A DNA stretch of 64,000 nt. It comes from Talpa occidentalis (lineage: Eukaryota > Chordata > Mammalia > Eulipotyphla > Talpidae). Of this stretch, positions 59,995 through 64,000 are shown one piece after another. The position numbers and the translations under genes were made by a program. Under the pieces are notes generated by a model. That model worked only from the letters and a program-made list of their open reading frames with translations, was not told the DNA's origin and did no database searches. Each line of letters begins with the position of its first letter. Within the stretch, counting starts at the first letter, position 1. The stretch is taken from assembly GCF_014898055.3 (NCBI RefSeq), contig NW_023604295.1, positions 71,946,301 through 72,010,300 on the forward strand, written 5' to 3'.

Positions 59995-60175
59995 AGCTCA
60001 TATCATGGTTAAGCTTTCTATAATTATCTGGTCTGGATTCTTAACCTGATTGATTATTAACTGTGATATCAGGCAAAATACTTGATGTCTCATTTGAGTT
60101 TTTTTTTGTAAATGGGGAAAAATGTAAAGGCTAGTTGTAAAATTATTTCAGATCAGGCAAAGGTATAAAATGACA
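59995..60175 (+). mobile_element. MIR SINE
   Basis: The order agctcatatcatggttaagc, atctggtctggattcttaac, attaactgtgatatcaggca, aaatacttgatgtctcattt, tttgtaaatggggaaaaatg, gctagttgtaaaattatttc follows MIR head, core and 3' part in sense. Confidence 0.7.
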
Positions 60176-60193
60176 TTAGAATTTATTAGTTTT

Positions 60194-60460
60194 GGGCCTC
60201 CCTGGTGGAGCAAGGGGTTAAGCACTGCACTATGAAGCAATCCACAGCCTCTGCAGGAGGAATTTGATTCCCTGCTGGCCAGGGAGAAACCCACATGGTG
60301 CAGCAGACCTCTCCTGACATGCCTGCTGCTCCCCTCAGCAGTGTATTTCAGTCAGTCTGCCTGTTCTGTTCCCCACTCTGTTTCTGGTGAGTCCTCTCAC
60401 CCCCCGCATCTCTGGCCTGTATCCCAGCTCTTGTATGCATAAATAAATAAATCTTTAAAA
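60194..60460 (+). mobile_element. tRNA-derived SINE, older subfamily, plus strand
   Basis: A full copy in sense: head gggcctccctggtggagcaa, gcactatgaagcaatccaca, ctgctcccctcagcagtgta, ggcctgtatcccagctcttg, and tail aaataaataaatctttaaaa. It is flanked by agaatttattagtttt (60178-60193) and agaatttattggtttt (60461-60476), a 16-bp target duplication. It is useful for reading the family in its own orientation. Confidence 0.94.
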
Positions 60461-60476
60461 AGAATTTATTGGTTTT

Positions 60477-61574
60477 GATTTAGATATTTGCCATTGTTAT
60501 GCAATTGGAAGGTTGTATTATAGTTATACACTTCAAAGTTGTCCTGAATAGATGATGAAACTGAATTTTTTTAGGCTATTGTGTGCCCATGTTCATTGTA
60601 AGCATTTTCATATCATCAGGTACAGAGTCATATTTGTGCACTGCACAAAGGCATGGGGCAGAGGGGATGAGTCTGGGCTAAAACAAACTCTAATTCTGTT
60701 TCATCAGCCATGTGCCTTCACATCAGATGGGTACTCAATAGCTTGCACAGCACTGAAACTTTTATCCTTATGTAAAATCCAGTGACTTCCTATAATAAAA
60801 AAATATATATATTATTTTCATATGTTCATTTCTATGCCTTATGGGATAGTTTTATCTTCCTTCTCACAAAGAAAAAATGAGTACTTTTTTCCCTTTCTAT
60901 CTGTAAATACATCCGATTTCTGAAAACTCTGCCAGTTAGTGTTATCCAATCGGGTCACCTACTTTAGTAATGTTACCTTAACCTTAAAAAAAGTTTAACT
61001 TTGCCATTATTTTCAATGGCCTAAATCATCTTCAAAATGTTTCAGAGGAAATGATGAATTTTGCACAGTAGCCATATCAAATAACAGAATAATATATCAA
61101 GCTATCCTGTGTTCTCTCTCATAGTCTGTGCTATTGAAATCTACCTGCTGTTTAAATTCCATAGCCTGGCACTCTGATATTAACCTTGAGCCCTAAACTC
61201 CACAGGATTTACCAAACATACAGACGATGTCTTATTAACTTACTCTCTGCCTTCCTTTCTCTGTATCTCTCAGATATGAGCTTGTAATTTTCTGTGGTGG
61301 GACACTTGTGTATAATAGCTTGTGCTATCTAATTGAATGAGAGGTTTAAAGCACATTAAACACTTACAGGGAAATTGTCCCAGAACATAATGCCCTTTCC
61401 TGACTGTTAGCTAGCCTTCTGGATCCTAATCAATAGACTGATCAACAGCTGGAGAAGAAAGACAAGGTGACAGAAAAACTGTGTACTCTAATGTGCCGGG
61501 AAACAGAAAGTCAGATCCTTTTCAAAGGAGGCTGGAGATAACAATTAAAGAGCTAAGATAAAAGCAATTAAATT
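60477..61574. other. unique sequence
   Basis: Nothing recognised; the 77-codon plus frame at 60552-60785 has no known family. Confidence 0.4.
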
Positions 61575-61655
61575 CAATGTTCTACAAACATTTTGGAAAC
61601 ACCTATGGTGTGCATGGGTCTGGGCTATGTGTCAAGGAGAATGCAAAAATAAACC
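61575..61655 (-). mobile_element. L2/MIR 3' end fragment
   Basis: The order acaaacattttggaaacacc, tatggtgtgcatgggtctgg, gctatgtgtcaaggagaatg, caaaaataaac resembles the reversed L2 3' end (caacaaatatttattgagcg cctactatgtgccaggcact...ggggatacaaagatgaataa). Confidence 0.5.
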
Positions 61656-62289
61656 ACCATTTTTTAAGATTGGCAGATCCTGAGAACAGAGTAATTTGAA
61701 ACTGGTTTGTCTATGACAGAGGATCTGATATCATTTATTTCATAAAAAAGTACAAAAATTGTATGTCCTTTAGTGTGACTAAATATGTTTTTCTGTTTTC
61801 TGCTGTTAAATAAATTGAGTTAAATCAGCATATTCTAATTGAAATAAAGGTAGAAGTGAAAGCTGCTATGTTGGGCAGATGATGGAGGAAGGTGCTTATA
61901 AGGAATGAGCTGTTTATTTCCTACCTCCATATTGTCTTCTGAAAAAATTCTATACCAATCTCTAGGGTACAAAGTAATTAATGATATTCTGACTAATTTA
62001 TTTATAATCCTATAACCCATGAAATCTTTAACTCTAAACCCTGGTTAGTGACCAAATCTTACTGGGTGATTGTTGTGCTAGTAATTAAGAAAGGAATGAA
62101 TAATGAAAATGTAAAATGCCAACTATTGGTCCCCTACACAAATGGTAAGGAAAATAAAAATACTTTGCTTCTTCTTATATATTCTTTTTATAACAGCCAA
62201 GCCTATAGCGTGTGTCAGTGGCAGATCAAATATTAAAAGCAAATTTTAATAAGTGAGACTCAAAAAGGGATTTATAAAGCTCAAGGGAT

Positions 62290-62664
62290 TTAGAAAGGAG
62301 TATTCAGTTCAGGGAATTCCACAGCTCGGGGGCATAACAGGTGAATGCTCTGTTGCCCATGGATGAGAGGCCTGACAAGGGGGTTGATGAATTTGAGATT
62401 TATTATTAGAAAGTAAGGACTGAGGGCACGTATAAATGGAGGCCAGTTCTGATAGGAGTGAAAGGGAAGTTCCATAGAGGTAATGAAAAACTCTGAACCA
62501 AATTTTAAAGTCAATGTACTGACTGATAGCAAGTGAGTGTAAATCTGCCATAACTGAAGTAATGTGATTGAATTTATCGCCAAGAGTAAATGCATGGATT
62601 GAGGCAGGTTGAACAATGGTGTGCTTGGTGAGTGTGAGACTTGGGAGAGATTCCCTATTAACAT
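62290..62664 (-). pseudogene. Ancient LINE ORF2 C-terminal fragment (L2/CR1 group)
   Basis: Two overlapping minus frames (124 and 80 codons) preserve the region downstream of the reverse transcriptase of L2/CR1-group LINEs. The 80-codon frame at 62309-62551 contains ADLHSLAISQYIDFKIWFRV, matching the LHWLPV-QRIDFKIL pattern of those elements, followed by LYGTSLSLLSELASIYTCPQ, matching the ALNG-APPYLSDLL-PYTP pattern. A frameshifted continuation reads RAFTCYAPELWNSL, the family's RAFSVAAP-LWNSLP signature. At least one frameshift breaks it. The match is good for an element class long extinct in placentals. Exact family is not determined. Confidence 0.75.
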
Positions 62665-63407
62665 AATCTAGAAGTCACAACATTATACATTATAATGGTA
62701 AAAGCAATGCAAGTACTTTAAAAATTAATAGTGGATTAACTGCCTTAAATCCTTGGAATAGCTCAATGATGGAGCTTTCCTTTGATAAAAGCTTTTAGAT
62801 AGTTAACTGTAAATGATTTGGGAAAACAAAGAGTAATGTGGAAATAAAAATTTTATAAAGCAATCGCAATACCTTTATAAGTGCCATTTAAAGTGAAAAC
62901 GGCAAAAGCAGCAAATAACTAGAGACGCACATTAACTGGTTATAGAGGAAAAGAAAGGGGAATGTATAGCATAAACGGTCGATGCTATTTGAGAAAAATT
63001 ATTTTTTATAATAAAAGGATGTTCTCAGTGCTAAGCAAGGGCTATTCTTACAAATAGAAAATTGTGTAGCATTGCACTGGGAAGTTAGGGATTACTCATT
63101 CTCCTTGCATATAATGTGTTTTGCTGACCCTGTTCTTTCTTGGGACTAACTCATTGACTGCCTGTGGACTTTAAAAGAGGCCCATTCACAGCAATGGCAT
63201 TCCCACTCCGTCTCCAAAGGCTTGGTAGAATCACATTCGAACTGTTCCTTGCTTTTACTTGTTCTTTCTTCTTCAGTAATGTTTGTAGATGTATCTATTT
63301 TAATAGAAAGTTTAGGTATCTGTGAGAACAGAAACATGCCATTTTTTTGTTGTGCTCAGTGTCTAAGGACATTGTCTAAAGATGTATTACAAAAATTTAC
63401 CTTCTTT
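62665..63407. other. unique sequence
   Basis: Nothing recognised; overlapping 63- and 66-codon frames near 63146-63422 on opposite strands are incidental. Confidence 0.4.
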
Positions 63408-63478
63408 GTAATATTTTTTTAAAGATTGATTTGTGCATTCATGGAGGAGTTGGAGTATAGGCCAGAGGGGCAGAGTGG
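63408..63478 (-). mobile_element. 5'-truncated tRNA SINE fragment
   Basis: The piece ttttttaaagattgatttgt, gcattcatggaggagttgga, gtataggccagaggggcaga is the 3' third of the older SINE subfamily in minus orientation. The tRNA head is absent and the sequence passes directly into a MaLR LTR. Confidence 0.8.
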
Positions 63479-64000
63479 GGGGCAGTATTGGGAAGCCCAA
63501 AATCAAGATGTGGGCGGATCTGGCGTCTAACACAGACTTATTTTCTGATTTATATAGAACTGTCAACTCTCTGTGTCCTCACATGGTGGAAAGGAGGAGA
63601 ACCTGAGGTCCCTAAATAATACCATTCATTAGGGTTCCACCTTCGTGGCCTAATCATTTCTGAAAGGCACTACTTATTTTTTTTTTAAGATTTATTTGTT
63701 TTTTTTATACAAGCACTGGGTACAGTCAGAAGCACGGAAGGGTGAGAGAATTCACCAGAGCCAGAGCGGGCAACAGAACAGGCCGACCAATGAAATACAC
63801 TGCTGAGGGGAGCAGTAGGTGCGGCAAGAAAGGTCTGCACGCCATGTGGGACCCTCGCTGGCAGCTGGGGATGGAACCGGTGCTGCAGAGGCTGTGGGCA
63901 GCATTGCAGCCCAGCGCTCAACCTCTGCGCCACCGGGGGAGGCCCGAAAGGCCCTACCTATTACTTACAAATTCCATCACTTTGGAGCTAGGATTTCAAT
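63479..64000 (-). mobile_element. ERVL-MaLR LTR interrupted by a SINE
   Basis: Plus-strand order gggaagcccaaaatcaagat, ctgtgtcctcacatggtgga, ataccattcattagggttcc, accttcgtggcctaatcatt, then after the SINE ttacttacaaattccatcac and ggagctaggatttcaat follows a MaLR LTR in reverse. The left end is truncated and the right end runs off the window. No internal proviral sequence is seen. Confidence 0.75.
63679..63945 (-). mobile_element. tRNA-derived SINE, young subfamily, nested in LTR
   Basis: Flanked by gaaaggcactacttatt (63662-63678) and gaaaggccctacctatt (63946-63962), a 17-bp target duplication with two differences, inside the LTR. It has the young-subfamily agtcagaagcacggaagggt signature and a recognisable head (ctgcgccaccggggg). 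Confidence 0.93.

Noticed and set aside
60194..60460. tRNA gene
   Set aside because: A and B boxes belong to the SINE head; the cloverleaf is not intact and the sequence continues into the SINE body and tail.

Overview
The window is non-coding DNA from a placental mammal. I found no protein-coding gene, tRNA or rRNA gene, or CpG island. The longest open frames (80-177 codons) are chance frames, reads through a pyrimidine microsatellite, or pieces of dead LINE ORFs. The sequence is AT-rich and CpG-poor; CpGs cluster almost only inside the youngest SINE copies.

The organism is inferred from the repeats. L2, MIR, ERVL-MaLR LTRs, hAT-type DNA transposons and L1 with a mammalian 3' end make it mammalian. 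The dominant young repeat is a roughly 260-bp tRNA-derived SINE whose head (read on its own strand) starts near GGGCCTCCCCGGTGGCGCAG, with A and B boxes and a tail ending in CTTTAAA. I see no Alu, B1/B2, CAN, ERE, CHR/Bov, Ves or Rhin-1 copies, so a primate, rodent, carnivore, horse, cetartiodactyl, or vespertilionid or horseshoe bat is unlikely. A laurasiatherian lineage with its own tRNA SINE (pangolin is one possibility) would fit, but the species cannot be fixed from sequence alone.

Layout: 1-2 kb holds a SINE and an L2 split by a 5'-inverted L1. 2-7.9 kb is unique sequence. 7.9-11.5 kb has a young L1 3' end, older L1 pieces and two SINEs. 11.5-22 kb is mostly unique with scattered MIR. 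22.0-22.7 kb is a MaLR LTR carrying a 346-bp pure pyrimidine tract. 24.3-28.2 kb holds a DNA transposon, an inverted old L1 and a long L2 interrupted by a short L1. 28.6-29.0 kb is another LTR. 30.3-34.3 kb is the largest element, a 5'-truncated L1 with two SINEs nested in it and an 86-bp duplication across its 5' junction. 34.6-41.3 kb has an LTR, microsatellites, a second young 5'-inverted L1, MIR, old L1 and SINEs. 41.3-49.3 kb is mainly unique and includes the best candidates for conserved regulatory sequence. 49.3-51.8 kb is an old L1 with a hairpin-bearing insert and SINEs. 51.8-64 kb is unique sequence with MIR, a hAT fragment, SINEs, an ancient LINE reverse-transcriptase C-terminal fragment and a final LTR hit by a SINE.

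No genes act together here. What the window records is nested retrotransposition: SINE into L1, L1 into L2, SINE into LTR, with target-site duplications (TSDs) visible for most young insertions. Family assignments come from recalled consensus patterns without alignment, so boundaries of old elements are approximate.
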